The notes below the pieces were generated by a model. That model saw only the letters and a program-made list of their open reading frames with translations. It ran no database searches and was not told the origin of the DNA. 23,827 nt of DNA. Origin: DAOTWP01 sp034435675 (GTDB lineage: Bacteria; Chloroflexota; Anaerolineae; Aggregatilineales; Phototrophicaceae). Shown here piece by piece: positions 1 through 7,795 of this stretch; within the stretch, counting starts at the first letter, position 1; each line of letters begins with the position of its first letter. Made by a program: the position numbers and the translations under genes. The DNA lies in the NCBI GenBank assembly GCA_034435675.1, contig DAOTWP010000252.1:1-23827 (forward strand). Direction: 5' to 3'.

Positions 1-186
1 AGGTACTGTTTTAGATGTCATGCAGGGCATCCTCCGGTGAATCTTGTTGGCACAACTATTCTCCCAGATCATGCCCTGCTTGTCCTTATCTTGATGCCTA
101 TGGGCGACCTGGCAGGTCGCCCTTACTACATGTCAACCCACGAGACAGGTACATGACGTTGTACCCCTGCAATTCCCCGGCTCGTG
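1..186. other. Non-coding flank downstream of the amylase gene
   Basis: I see no convincing gene in this stretch. It contains a 9-bp inverted repeat (positions 22-30 and 71-79, GCAGGGCAT against ATGCCCTGC) with a 40-base spacer, and a compact hairpin at 102-122 that is listed separately. It lies beyond the 3' end of the minus-strand amylase gene, so it probably holds that gene's transcript end. The left neighbour is outside the window. Confidence 0.5.
102..122. terminator. Perfect 8-bp hairpin, possible terminator
   Basis: GGGCGACC and GGTCGCCC form a perfect 8-bp stem around a 5-base loop (TGGCA). It lies about 65 bases beyond the stop codon of the minus-strand amylase gene. There is no real T-tract on either side, so it may be a transcript-end hairpin or a small dispersed repeat rather than a classic Rho-independent terminator. 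Confidence 0.4.
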
Positions 187-2091
187 TCACCCCTCAAACA
201 CGAACGCCGCGCCGTGCGGCACGTCGCGCAGCATCAGCATGCCGTTTTCGACGCGCACAACCGTCTCCCCCAGCAAATCGTGCAGTTCGACGCCATCTGC
301 CAGCCCGGCGTGCCACACCGGAATCTGTGCCTGGGACAGCGTGCCGCTGCCGTTGCTGCTGCCAGCGCTGCCGCGATAGGCGACCACCAGCAAACGCTGC
401 TCGGCGGACTGGCGCAGGTACACCAGCAGCCCATCGCCGGCATAGACGGTCTGGTAGCCGCCCGCCAGCAGCGCCGGGGCAGTCTTGCGCAGGGCGATCA
501 ACCGCCTGTGATGTGCCAGCAGGTCATGATCCCAGCGGGTTTCATCCCACAGCATCGGACGGCGCTTATCCTCGCCATCCCCGCCCTCCAGCCCGACTTC
601 ATCACCGTAATACAGGCACGGTACGCCGGGATAGGTCATCAGCAGAGTGGCTGCCAGCCGAACCAGCGCCTTATCACGCTTCAGCAGCGTCAGCAGGCGC
701 GGGATGTCGTGGCTGTTAAGCTGGTTGAACTGCTGGCGCGCGATGACCCAGGGCACAGCGGCGCGGAAATTCGCCATCTGCGCGACGACCGACTCGGCAG
801 GCATGTGCAGGCGCGGGGCGTCCACAAGATGATCCCATGGTCCTTCAAACAGATAGCCCACCAGCCAATGCCGCACAGGCATGCCAAAGCCCTGATAATT
901 CTGCACAGCGTCGAGTTCATCGCCCTGCAAATTTGGCGTGCCGTCGAAGAAATGCTCCCCGACGAGATAGGCGTCGCGCTTATCCGCTTTGACGGCGACG
1001 CGGATTTCGCGGGCAATTTCGTGTCCCAGTTGATCCATGCCCTGATTACCGGTCATGTTGAGCACATCCAGCCGCCAACCGTCAATGTTATAGGGCGCGG
1101 CGAGCCAGTGACGCAGCACACCATGCGGGGCGCGGTACATGATATCGCGCAGCCCGTTGCTGCGATAATTCAGCTTGGGCAGCGATTTGTGCCCCAACCA
1201 GCTTTCGTAATCGTGCGGGCGCTGGCGGAACGTGAAAAACTCGGCTGTCGGCGCGGCGGGGTCTGCCTGCGCGTCCAGAAACCATGCATGCTGTGAGCCG
1301 GTGTGGTTGGTGGTGATGTCCAGCAGCAGGCGCATATCCCGCGCAGCAGTCGCTTCGCGCAGCGCGATCAACGCCGTGTTGCCGCCCAGATGCGGGTCAA
1401 CGCTGAAAAAGTCACTGGCGTTATAGCGGTGATTGCTGACACTGGTGAAGATCGGGTTCAGGTACAGCCCGTTGACGCCCAGCGCTTGCAGATAGTCGAG
1501 CTTCTGCGTAATGCCGGGCAGGTCGCCGTTGTAAAATTCGATCCCCCCGGCTTCCTGGTAGCCGCGCGGCAGGTCGTTCCAGTTGGCGCGGCGGGTCCAG
1601 AATGTTTTGCCGGTGCTGCTGGGGTAGCTCCAGGCATTGTCGGGCACATCCAGCGCAGGATCGCCATTAAAAAAACGGTCGGGGAAAATCTGGTAAAACA
1701 CGCGGTTGCTGACCCACTGCGGCGCGGCGTAATCCGCCAGCAGCACAAAGTCATAAGCGTCAATGCCATCAGCACGGCTGACGCCCAACTGGTTGAGGAA
1801 ATAGAGTCCCTCCGCGCTGTAAACCAGAAAGCGGTAATTCACACGCGGCATAGTGAGTTGCAAAGTCGCTGTCCACCAGACCACTGTTCCCTCCGGCGCG
1901 GCGCGGGTCATGGCATCGTAATGCCCTTCGCCGTCCGGCGTGGTACGCAGATAAACCGCGTGAATCGGGGCAGCAGCAGGCGTGCGCAGGCGGATGATGA
2001 CGTTTTCGCCCGCGCGCGGCAGCGGATTACTGACGTACAGCGCCGAGCCGTCGTGGTGCAGCCCGGCAGTCCAGTGCAGTGAGCTGTTCAT
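187..2091 (-). CDS. Alpha-amylase family (GH13) glycoside hydrolase, cyclomaltodextrinase/neopullulanase-like
   Basis: A 634-residue protein expected to hydrolyse alpha-glucosidic bonds in maltodextrins or cyclodextrins. All four GH13 motifs are visible: region I DITTNH (258-263), region II GWRLDVLN with nucleophile Asp342, region III VGEH with acid/base Glu379, and region IV NSHDIPR with His461 and Asp462. Residues 1-120 form a beta-rich N-terminal domain as in neopullulanase/MalZ-type enzymes, the barrel starts near FYQIFPDRF (about 132-140), and the last ~85 residues fit a C-terminal beta domain. Length matches the family. No signal peptide is seen, so it is probably cytoplasmic. The ATG has a purine-rich AAGGA upstream, though rather far (13 bases). 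A MerR-type regulator lies 97 bp upstream on the same strand, but a regulatory link is only inferred. Exact substrate specificity cannot be read from the sequence. Confidence 0.92.
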   Translation of the reverse strand: MNSSLHWTAGLHHDGSALYVSNPLPRAGENVIIRLRTPAAAPIHAVYLRTTPDGEGHYDAMTRAAPEGTVVWWTATLQLTMPRVNYRFLVYSAEGLYFLNQLGVSRADGIDAYDFVLLADYAAPQWVSNRVFYQIFPDRFFNGDPALDVPDNAWSYPSSTGKTFWTRRANWNDLPRGYQEAGGIEFYNGDLPGITQKLDYLQALGVNGLYLNPIFTSVSNHRYNASDFFSVDPHLGGNTALIALREATAARDMRLLLDITTNHTGSQHAWFLDAQADPAAPTAEFFTFRQRPHDYESWLGHKSLPKLNYRSNGLRDIMYRAPHGVLRHWLAAPYNIDGWRLDVLNMTGNQGMDQLGHEIAREIRVAVKADKRDAYLVGEHFFDGTPNLQGDELDAVQNYQGFGMPVRHWLVGYLFEGPWDHLVDAPRLHMPAESVVAQMANFRAAVPWVIARQQFNQLNSHDIPRLLTLLKRDKALVRLAATLLMTYPGVPCLYYGDEVGLEGGDGEDKRRPMLWDETRWDHDLLAHHRRLIALRKTAPALLAGGYQTVYAGDGLLVYLRQSAEQRLLVVAYRGSAGSSNGSGTLSQAQIPVWHAGLADGVELHDLLGETVVRVENGMLMLRDVPHGAAFVFEG

Positions 2092-2114
2092 CGGTTGACT
2101 GCCATCCTTCGTTC

Positions 2115-2120
2115 AGTATA
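2115..2120 (-). promoter_or_regulatory. Possible -10 box for the amylase gene
   Basis: TATACT on the minus strand lies 24 bases before the amylase ATG, inside the 97-bp gap after the regulator gene. No good -35 box is found at 16-19 bp spacing, so the promoter would be weak or need an activator. The gene may instead be read through from the regulator. Confidence 0.25.
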
Positions 2121-2188
2121 ATGTTCGCCTGAGAACTACCCTCATGGTACATCTACCTGAAAGCGCAGGCAACTGCCAGATGGGGCAT

Positions 2189-2992
2189 TCAACCCTGCAA
2201 GCGCCGCGCCTGATCTTCCGCCAGCATGCGCTCAATTTCGGCGGTTTCCAGATCGTCCACGTAATGCGTAATGCCCTCCAGCATATAGGCAGACAAATCC
2301 GGGTGCATTTTGTCGAAGTTCTCGCGGAAGTCAGGACTATTGTGATAGCCGTCCGCCAGCCCGCGCAGGATTTCCAGTGTCGGCTCGTAGAAGTAGCGGA
2401 TGTGATTATGCCAGCGCACCAGCAAATCCTGCACCTCAGCACTCAGCGCCGATCTACCCGCTTCCAGTGCGGCGACAATCTCGCTGTAAATCTGGTTGCC
2501 CTCCGCCATAATCGCTTGCTGCTCCGCCTTGCTGTAGCTGTTCCAGCGCCTGATCGAGTCGTTGACGATTTTCGGGTCATATTGCAGCCGCGCCAGCCGT
2601 TCGTTTTCCTTCTGCTGCTCGTCACTGAATGCTGCGAACATGCGTTTCTTGCTCATGTTGATCTCTCCTGCCACATGCATAATGGTGCTGTCTACCGTCT
2701 CGATCAGCTTTTCCAGGCGGTGAATCTTCTCGTGGAGTACGCCCCGATGTGAACGCAGCGCGGTCAGCAGGTCAAAATCGGGACTATCGAGAATATCCTT
2801 GATGTGCAGCAGTTCCAGCCCAATTTCGCGGTAGAACAGGATTTGCTGCAAGCGCAGCAGCGCCGCATCGTCATAGTAGCGGTAGCCGTTGGGACGCACC
2901 TGCGCCGGCTTAAGCAGATCAATCTCGTCGTAGTAGTGCAGCGTGCGCACCGTGACCTGCGCCAGTTCCGAAAGCTGTTTGACGGTATACAC
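2189..2992 (-). CDS. MerR-family transcriptional regulator with TipAS-like ligand-binding domain
   Basis: A 267-residue regulator when started at the GTG. Residues 2-70 are a MerR winged helix-turn-helix (YTVKQLSELAQVTVRTLHYY, then a PNGYRYY wing), 76-112 a dimerisation helix, and 120-255 an all-helical TipAS-type domain that in relatives (TipA, Mta) binds hydrophobic or peptide drugs. An in-frame ATG exists at 3025, but it sits within the -10 box of the gene's own promoter, while the GTG at 2992-2990 has AAGGAG nine bases upstream and gives the usual MYTVKQL-type N-terminus. I therefore prefer the GTG. The operator-like dyad between -35 and -10 implies autoregulation by DNA untwisting, as in known MerR proteins. 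The downstream amylase gene could be a target, or the real targets may be elsewhere. The ligand is unknown. Confidence 0.9.
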   Translation of the reverse strand: MYTVKQLSELAQVTVRTLHYYDEIDLLKPAQVRPNGYRYYDDAALLRLQQILFYREIGLELLHIKDILDSPDFDLLTALRSHRGVLHEKIHRLEKLIETVDSTIMHVAGEINMSKKRMFAAFSDEQQKENERLARLQYDPKIVNDSIRRWNSYSKAEQQAIMAEGNQIYSEIVAALEAGRSALSAEVQDLLVRWHNHIRYFYEPTLEILRGLADGYHNSPDFRENFDKMHPDLSAYMLEGITHYVDDLETAEIERMLAEDQARRLQG

Positions 2993-3020
2993 CGGATCGT
3001 TCTCCTTCACTCCAGCAGGC

Positions 3021-3051
3021 ATCATAAAGTATAACGTAACGTCAGAGTCAA
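3021..3051 (-). promoter_or_regulatory. MerR-type promoter with 19-bp spacer and operator dyad
   Basis: Read on the minus strand, TTGACT (3051-3046) and TATGAT (3026-3021) are separated by exactly 19 bp, the over-long spacer typical of MerR-controlled promoters. The spacer region carries an imperfect dyad centred on ACGT-T-ACGT (arms matching at 7 of 10 positions). The -10 box overlaps the most upstream in-frame ATG of the regulator gene, so transcription must start inside the longer reading frame. Confidence 0.75.
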
Positions 3052-3231
3052 GCAGTTGAGCAGATGCGCATCAATTGAGCGGTATATGCAGAAACAGCGG
3101 TGAGGACAGTGGGAAAACCGGGCGCGGGTGGCAGCGGGAAAATGCTTGCTGATGAGACGATAGTATATCAGGCGTTGCACCGCAGCGCTACGGTTTGGGG
3201 GTTTTGCTGGCGTGGTTTTGCAGGATACTAA

Positions 3232-3255
3232 GGGAGCCGGTGCGCACCGACTCCC
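3232..3255. repeat. Leader hairpin ahead of the transglutaminase-like gene
   Basis: GGGAG-C-CGGTG and CACCG-A-CTCCC form an 11-bp stem with one mismatch and a very short loop, ending 27 bases before the ATG of the plus-strand gene. Four T residues follow at 3261-3264. It could be a weak terminator that insulates the gene or a 5'-leader structure; the sequence does not decide between them. Confidence 0.35.
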
Positions 3256-3281
3256 GTCCCTTTTAGTGTGGAGCTGACCTC

Positions 3282-4175
3282 ATGTTACCCACCTCTGATG
3301 ACCCGCTGGTCTACTATGCCAGCCAGTCGTTTATCACCAATCCCGGCAAACACGCGCCCCTGCTCGACGCCCTGCCCACCGACCTTGACGCGCTGACCGG
3401 CGCAATCAACGCTATTCTGGTGCATAACTGGATCATCCGCCGGGACAGCATCGACGTTCCCGACGAACGCCGCCACGAATTCGAGCTGCACGGCGTTGGG
3501 CGGATGCTGGCGGGCATCCTCAAACTCGATCCTCGCCCGCTGAATGAACCACGTCCGGTTGAACGACGGCTGATTGTGGACTGCCGTCACTTCGCCACGC
3601 TCTTTTGCGCCGTGCTGCGCCAGCGGGGCATCCCTGCGCGGGTGCGCTGCGGCTTTGCCAGCTATCTCGAACCGGACTTTTGCATGGATCACTGGGTGTG
3701 TGAATACTGGCACGCGGGCGAAGGGCGCTGGGTGCTGGAAGACCCCGATGTTGGCAAACACGATGTCTCACGCGAGGAGTTCACTACTGGCGGGATGGCA
3801 TGGCTGATGGCACGCAGCGGCGAGGCAAACCCGCAGCAGTTCGGCTATGCGGCAGATACGCGCGGCTGGTGGACCCTCCGGGCGGATTTGATCCGCGACT
3901 TCGCGGCGCTGAACAAGGTAGAGGTGCTTTCTGCTGACAGTTGGGGCGAACTTATGAAACCTGAGCCGGATGAGTCATTTGGCGACAAGGACTGGGGGCT
4001 GTTTGACCCGATCGCCGCGCTGATTGCCGACAACCATACGCGCTTTGCCGAACTGCGCACCGCCTACGAACAGCGGGATGATCTGCGCGTGCCGCCGGTG
4101 ATCCTGCGCTACAACTACACGATTGACTTCTGGCGCAACGCCGACCTGCAAGCTGAAACGGTGCTGGAGGATTAG
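3282..4175 (+). CDS. Transglutaminase-like superfamily protein
   Basis: A 297-residue protein of the papain-like transglutaminase fold. The expected catalytic triad is visible: Cys101 in VDCRHFATLFCAVLRQRGIPAR-type context (100-120), His137 in DHWVCEYW, and an Asp in LEDPD (154/156). The GIPAR signature after the Cys helix is typical of bacterial transglutaminase-like domains, which act as proteases, amidases or cross-linkers. No signal peptide or membrane segment is seen, so it is probably cytoplasmic. The start is supported by GGAG eight bases before the ATG. The C-terminal 80 residues (FDPIAALIADNH onward) are not recognised. It stands alone on the plus strand, convergent with the next gene, and its substrate is unknown. 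Confidence 0.82.
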   Translation: MLPTSDDPLVYYASQSFITNPGKHAPLLDALPTDLDALTGAINAILVHNWIIRRDSIDVPDERRHEFELHGVGRMLAGILKLDPRPLNEPRPVERRLIVDCRHFATLFCAVLRQRGIPARVRCGFASYLEPDFCMDHWVCEYWHAGEGRWVLEDPDVGKHDVSREEFTTGGMAWLMARSGEANPQQFGYAADTRGWWTLRADLIRDFAALNKVEVLSADSWGELMKPEPDESFGDKDWGLFDPIAALIADNHTRFAELRTAYEQRDDLRVPPVILRYNYTIDFWRNADLQAETVLED

Positions 4176-4187
4176 GGACACGCCACG

Positions 4188-4240
4188 CTCACCCCCGCTC
4201 TCGACCTCCGCTGTACGGCTGGGCAAGAGGCTGGGGTGAG
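4188..4240. terminator. Inverted repeat between convergent genes, likely bidirectional terminator or REP-like element
   Basis: CTCACCCC (4188-4195) and GGGGTGAG (4233-4240) are perfect 8-bp complements within the 100-bp gap between two convergent genes. The motif resembles the CTCACCCC/GGGGTGAG palindromic repeats scattered in many bacterial genomes. Placement fits shared transcript termination, but there is no T-tract. Confidence 0.45.
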
Positions 4241-4275
4241 GGCAAAATACAGGTCATGCTGGACGCACCTCGCGC

Positions 4276-5493
4276 TCAGCCCACCACACGAATTGGCGTG
4301 CCCACACTGGCGAAGTCGAAGAACCAGCGTGCCTCGTCCACCGGCAGGTTAACGCAGCCATGACTCATCGGGCGACCAAAGCTGTTGTGCCAGTACGTCC
4401 CATGAATGGCGTAACCCTGGTAGAAGTACATCGTGTAGGGCACCTGCGGCAGGAAGTAATCCGGTCCGCTCATATCGTCGGCAGTATACTTGACGTACAC
4501 GCGGTAATCGCCCAGCACCGTCGGTGTCTGCGCCCGCCCGGTGGACACCAGATGCGTGCGCACCAGCGCACCGTTTTCGAAGGCATAGATACGCTGCTGG
4601 CTGACCGAAACGACAATCGCGCGCCCGCTGCCGGTCGGCGGCGCGGGAATATCGCTGGCAGGCGGGACATATTCGCCGCTGGCAGGGATCAGCAGTTCCT
4701 GACCGGGATAAATCAGGTCAGCATCGCCGATGCCGTTGAGCAGCACAATGTCCTCAATAGACACGCCGTATTCTCGCGCAATCAAGCCTAGTTCCTGCCC
4801 GCGCTCGACGACATGCACCGTCGTCGGTCCGTCGTAGTTGGCGGCGCGTTCTTCCGGCGTGGGCGGCGCGGTTTCGATCATCGGCAGGTCAATCACGCCG
4901 TCGGCAATCTCGCCTGCCGTGTCTGCACGCAGGCGATCCAGCAGCACGGGGATTTCCAGCGCGCGTCCAATCTGCCCTTCCGCCGCCGGGATGTTGGTCT
5001 GCTCGCTCAGATTCACCAGACCTTCCTGTGTGGCGACCAGATCAACCACATAGACCGGCTGCACGGCGCTGTTCGGCGCGGCAGCCTGCGCACGGGCGAG
5101 CGTGGCAGCCACATCGGCGCGAATGCCCAACTGCGACAGCGGCACCGACCAGGTGCGTTCGCCATCACGCAGCACGATATTCGGGTTACCCAGCGCGCGC
5201 GCCACCGTCCCGGACGCATCCTCGACCAGCACGCCGCCCAGGTCAACCCCGGCAACGCTGACGCCTGCCGGAATGCGCTCCTGCGTCAGAATTGCCGCCA
5301 GCAGCACGCCGACCATACACAGAAACATAACCACTGCCCCGCCCAAGGCAAGCGCCCCGCTGACCAGCAGCGGCGACAGGCGAACGGCTTTCCCGCGCGG
5401 ACGCCGCCCTTTACGCTGAGCAGGGCGCGGCTGAGGATAAGGCGGCTGCCCCGATGGATTGGGGGACATGGGATACTGCTGCATGTTGGTCAT
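4276..5493 (-). CDS. Membrane-anchored L,D-transpeptidase with LysM domain
   Basis: A 405-residue cell-wall enzyme that would form 3-3 peptidoglycan cross-links or attach proteins to the wall. Order of parts: a Pro-rich basic cytoplasmic tail (1-40), one membrane helix (about 41-69), a peptidoglycan-binding-like region (about 75-205), a LysM domain (about 225-270, VHVVERGQELGLIAREYGVS), and a C-terminal YkuD catalytic domain (about 291-405). The catalytic motif is SHGCVNL (377-383) with Cys380, preceded by His364 in IHGTYW. Asn replaces the Arg often found after HGCV. The inside-positive N-terminus places the catalytic domain outside the membrane. The ATG has only a weak ribosome site, and an ATG three codons in is an alternative start. 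It is a single gene, convergent with the transglutaminase-like gene. Confidence 0.93.
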   Translation of the reverse strand: MTNMQQYPMSPNPSGQPPYPQPRPAQRKGRRPRGKAVRLSPLLVSGALALGGAVVMFLCMVGVLLAAILTQERIPAGVSVAGVDLGGVLVEDASGTVARALGNPNIVLRDGERTWSVPLSQLGIRADVAATLARAQAAAPNSAVQPVYVVDLVATQEGLVNLSEQTNIPAAEGQIGRALEIPVLLDRLRADTAGEIADGVIDLPMIETAPPTPEERAANYDGPTTVHVVERGQELGLIAREYGVSIEDIVLLNGIGDADLIYPGQELLIPASGEYVPPASDIPAPPTGSGRAIVVSVSQQRIYAFENGALVRTHLVSTGRAQTPTVLGDYRVYVKYTADDMSGPDYFLPQVPYTMYFYQGYAIHGTYWHNSFGRPMSHGCVNLPVDEARWFFDFASVGTPIRVVG

Positions 5494-5644
5494 CCAGAAT
5501 CTGTACTCATGAGAATAGTTACAGTCTACAAGGGTTTTGTTTGAACTGCCTATGCGAAACCCGGCAGCAAACAGGCGTTTGTCCTACGCAGGGGATAGAA
5601 AACGGTTTGTACGGCTTGCAGGCTGACAGCCAGCGGCAGCCCGG

Positions 5645-5669
5645 CAGGGCGAGGGAGCGCCTCGCCCTG
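5645..5669. terminator. Strong 10-bp hairpin after the aminotransferase gene
   Basis: CAGGGCGAGG and CCTCGCCCTG form a perfect 10-bp stem with a 5-base loop, 24 bases past the stop codon of the minus-strand aminotransferase. No T-tract follows, so it is either a Rho-assisted end or an RNA-stabilising hairpin. Confidence 0.45.
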
Positions 5670-5692
5670 ACCGAAGCGATATGCAGGCGGGG

Positions 5693-6916
5693 TTATGCCG
5701 GTTCCGGCTGCACTTTCTCGCGCAGCAGGTCGCCCAACCGCCGGATGCCTTCTTCGATGCGTTCCGGGGTGGCGTTGGAGAAATTCAGGCGGAAGGTGTT
5801 CTCGCCGCCGCTGACGAAGAAATCCGCACCGGGCACAAACGCTACATTGTGCGCCACCGCCTCCTTGAGCAGTTCAGCGGCATTCATGCCTTCCGGCAGC
5901 GTGACCATCAGAAACAGCCCGCCGCGCGGGTGTGACCAGCGCACTTCCGGCGGGAATTCGCGCTGCATCGCTGCCAGCATGATGTCGCGGCGTTCGCCGT
6001 AGACTTTGCGCAGCATGGGCACATGTTCGTTGACAAAGCCATCGCGCACGACTTCATAGGTGAGCATCTGCGCGAACGTGCTGGTGTGCAGGTCTGCGCC
6101 CTGCTTTGCCTGCAAAATGCGTTCATAGGCGGCGGGCGGCGCGGCAACCCAGCCCAACCGCAGCCCCGGCGCGAGAATCTTGGAGAATGTGCCCAGATAG
6201 ATCACATGCCCGTCGAGCGTGCTGAAGCCGTTTTCGCGCGCATCCACAGCGTAAAGCGGCGGCAGCGGTTCGCCCTCGTAATACAGATCGCCGTAGGGAT
6301 CGTCCTCGATGACCACACAGCCGTAATCCGCCAGCAGGCGCACGAGCTGCACACGGCGCTCGTAACTGAGCACAATGCCCTGCGGATTCTGGAAATTGGG
6401 CACAAGATAAATCAGCTTGGGGTTGTGCTGCCGCAGCACGCCTTCCAGCAGGTCAACGCGCAGCCCGTCGGCGTCGGTGGGCAGGGTGACGTAGCGCGGG
6501 TTGAACGGACGCCACGCACTGAACATGCCCAGGTAGGTGGGATTTTCGACCACGACGACATCGCCCGCATCCAGGAAGACGCGCCCGACCAGATCAATCG
6601 CCTGCTGGGCGGCGTTGGTCATCATAATGCTGTCCGGGGAAACCTCGACCTGCTCGGTGGACATACGCGCGGCAATCCAGCGGCGCAGTTCCGGCACACC
6701 TTCGGTCGTGCTGTATTGCAGCGCCACCTGCCCCTGCTCCGTCAGCAGCTTTGCCGCCGCCGTCTTGAAGCGCTCTACCGGGAAGACCTCCGGCGCAGGC
6801 AAGCCGCCCGCGAACGAGATCACCTCGGCGCGCTGGGTGAACTTGAGGATTTCACGAATAGACGAGCGCTTCATCTGCTGGACGCGCCCGGCGAATTTGG
6901 CATCCCATGCCACCAT
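5693..6916 (-). CDS. PLP-dependent aminotransferase, fold type I (2-aminoadipate/aromatic aminotransferase-like)
   Basis: A 407-residue class I/II aminotransferase related to LysN- and MocR-catalytic-domain-like enzymes that move amino groups between amino acids and 2-oxo acids. Lys246 in TFSKILAPGLRLGW is the PLP Schiff-base lysine, Asp205 in IEDDPYGDLYY contacts the pyridine nitrogen, Asn174 lies in VPNFQNPQG, and Arg376 in FRLNFS should hold the substrate carboxylate. Residues 33-47 (ISFAGGLPAPEVFP) are a family hallmark. The start is well supported by AAGGAG seven bases before the ATG. Cytoplasmic. A CRP/FNR-type palindrome lies about 110 bp upstream. The actual substrate (2-aminoadipate, branched-chain or aromatic amino acids) cannot be fixed from sequence alone. 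Confidence 0.92.
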   Translation of the reverse strand: MVAWDAKFAGRVQQMKRSSIREILKFTQRAEVISFAGGLPAPEVFPVERFKTAAAKLLTEQGQVALQYSTTEGVPELRRWIAARMSTEQVEVSPDSIMMTNAAQQAIDLVGRVFLDAGDVVVVENPTYLGMFSAWRPFNPRYVTLPTDADGLRVDLLEGVLRQHNPKLIYLVPNFQNPQGIVLSYERRVQLVRLLADYGCVVIEDDPYGDLYYEGEPLPPLYAVDARENGFSTLDGHVIYLGTFSKILAPGLRLGWVAAPPAAYERILQAKQGADLHTSTFAQMLTYEVVRDGFVNEHVPMLRKVYGERRDIMLAAMQREFPPEVRWSHPRGGLFLMVTLPEGMNAAELLKEAVAHNVAFVPGADFFVSGGENTFRLNFSNATPERIEEGIRRLGDLLREKVQPEPA

Positions 6917-7024
6917 ACGACGACTCCTTTAACTAAACACCGTCCACACAGGCAGCACGCCCGGAACCGGTGTCGAATAAGTATTCTTTTGCCTCTAGCG
7001 TCGCATGGAGCCGCTGCGGGGCAT

Positions 7025-7040
7025 AGTGACGTGCGTCACA
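7025..7040. promoter_or_regulatory. CRP/FNR-family-like operator
   Basis: AGTGA-CGTGCG-TCACA matches the CRP-type consensus TGTGA-N6-TCACA at 9 of 10 defined bases, in the 286-bp gap between the Uma2 gene and the aminotransferase gene. It sits about 60 bp ahead of a weak -10-like AATACT/TTATTC segment on the aminotransferase side, a plausible activator distance. Function is inferred from the motif only. Confidence 0.4.
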
Positions 7041-7202
7041 TGTTTGGGCGCTGTTGCTCTGGATTTGTGCAATCTGCCTATGCTGGCATAATGGGATTGG
7101 GGCTGCGGAAGGGAGTCTCGCATTGCCAGATCTGTTGTATGGATTACCTACAGGATGCTGGCACAATTGGGGAAGTGGTTGACCCACCCGCGCGTGCCTG
7201 CC

Positions 7203-7757
7203 TCACGGGAACACGTCGCGCACGGGCAGCGTGAAGCCGGGCAGCACGTCGCCGCCGTCGAGTGTGTCGTCGAGTCCGTGCGGAACGCTGAACAGGCTGC
7301 CATCAGGATTCAAGCGCATCACATAAACAATCTGCTCATCCGTATAAACCGCCCAGACGATTTTGCTGCCGGAACGCAGGTATTCGTTCGCTTTCTTGAA
7401 CACGTCTTCGTCCGGTGAAACAACCTCCACCGCCAGATCAGGCGCAAGATCAAACTCAACACCTGCCAGCGTTATCTTGTGCTGCCGCCCGATGAAACCC
7501 GCATCGGGACGCCGCACCCGCCCTGCTGCCAGCTTGAAGCCGCCATCAGGACCGGTCACGTAGCCAAGCTGGTTGGGAATGACAAACGCATTCAGGAAAT
7601 GCACAATGCGCATTGCCGTAATCGTATTGATGCGGCTCGACGATCCCAGGTCAATAATGACTCCATCATCCAGTTCCAACCGCTTGTCCTCGTTTTCCGG
7701 CAGGCGGGCAAGCTCGAAGAACTCGTCCGCCGTCAGCAGTTTTTCTCGCAGTGTCAT
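7203..7757 (-). CDS. Uma2 family (DUF820) PD-(D/E)XK nuclease-fold protein
   Basis: A 184-residue member of the Uma2/DUF820 family, widespread in Cyanobacteria and Chloroflexota and built on a restriction-endonuclease fold. Visible hallmarks are RRPDAGFI (82-89, active-site Asp85), PDLAVEVVSPDE (106-117, Glu111), then KANEYLRSG and VWAVYTDEQIVYV. Biological role is not established for the family. A GTG six codons upstream (7775) is possible, but the ATG at 7757 has GGAG eight bases upstream and gives the usual short N-terminus. A perfect TATAAT at 7788-7783 would put the transcript start next to that GTG, so a leaderless longer form cannot be excluded. Confidence 0.85.
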   Translation of the reverse strand: MTLREKLLTADEFFELARLPENEDKRLELDDGVIIDLGSSSRINTITAMRIVHFLNAFVIPNQLGYVTGPDGGFKLAAGRVRRPDAGFIGRQHKITLAGVEFDLAPDLAVEVVSPDEDVFKKANEYLRSGSKIVWAVYTDEQIVYVMRLNPDGSLFSVPHGLDDTLDGGDVLPGFTLPVRDVFP

Positions 7758-7782
7758 CGCCTCAACTCCACTCACCTGCCCT

Positions 7783-7788
7783 GATTAT
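7783..7788 (-). promoter_or_regulatory. Consensus -10 box (TATAAT) of the Uma2 gene
   Basis: Perfect TATAAT on the minus strand, 26 bases before the preferred ATG. No recognisable -35 hexamer lies 16-18 bp upstream. It falls in the 20-bp gap right after the DUF1684 gene, so Uma2 may have its own transcript even though it follows that gene on the same strand. Confidence 0.4.
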
Positions 7789-7795
7789 ACCCGCC

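Noticed and set aside
22..79. 9-bp inverted repeat as ends of a small mobile element
   Set aside because: The repeat is short, encloses only 40 bases, and has no target-site duplication.
184..1296. Long plus-strand open frame opposite the amylase gene
   Set aside because: It is antisense to a gene with complete GH13 motifs, has no family features, and arises from GC-rich codon usage.
7139..7234. Short plus-strand frame after the CATAAT box near 7090
   Set aside because: No ribosome site lies at the right distance, and the 3' part overlaps the end of the Uma2 gene on the other strand.
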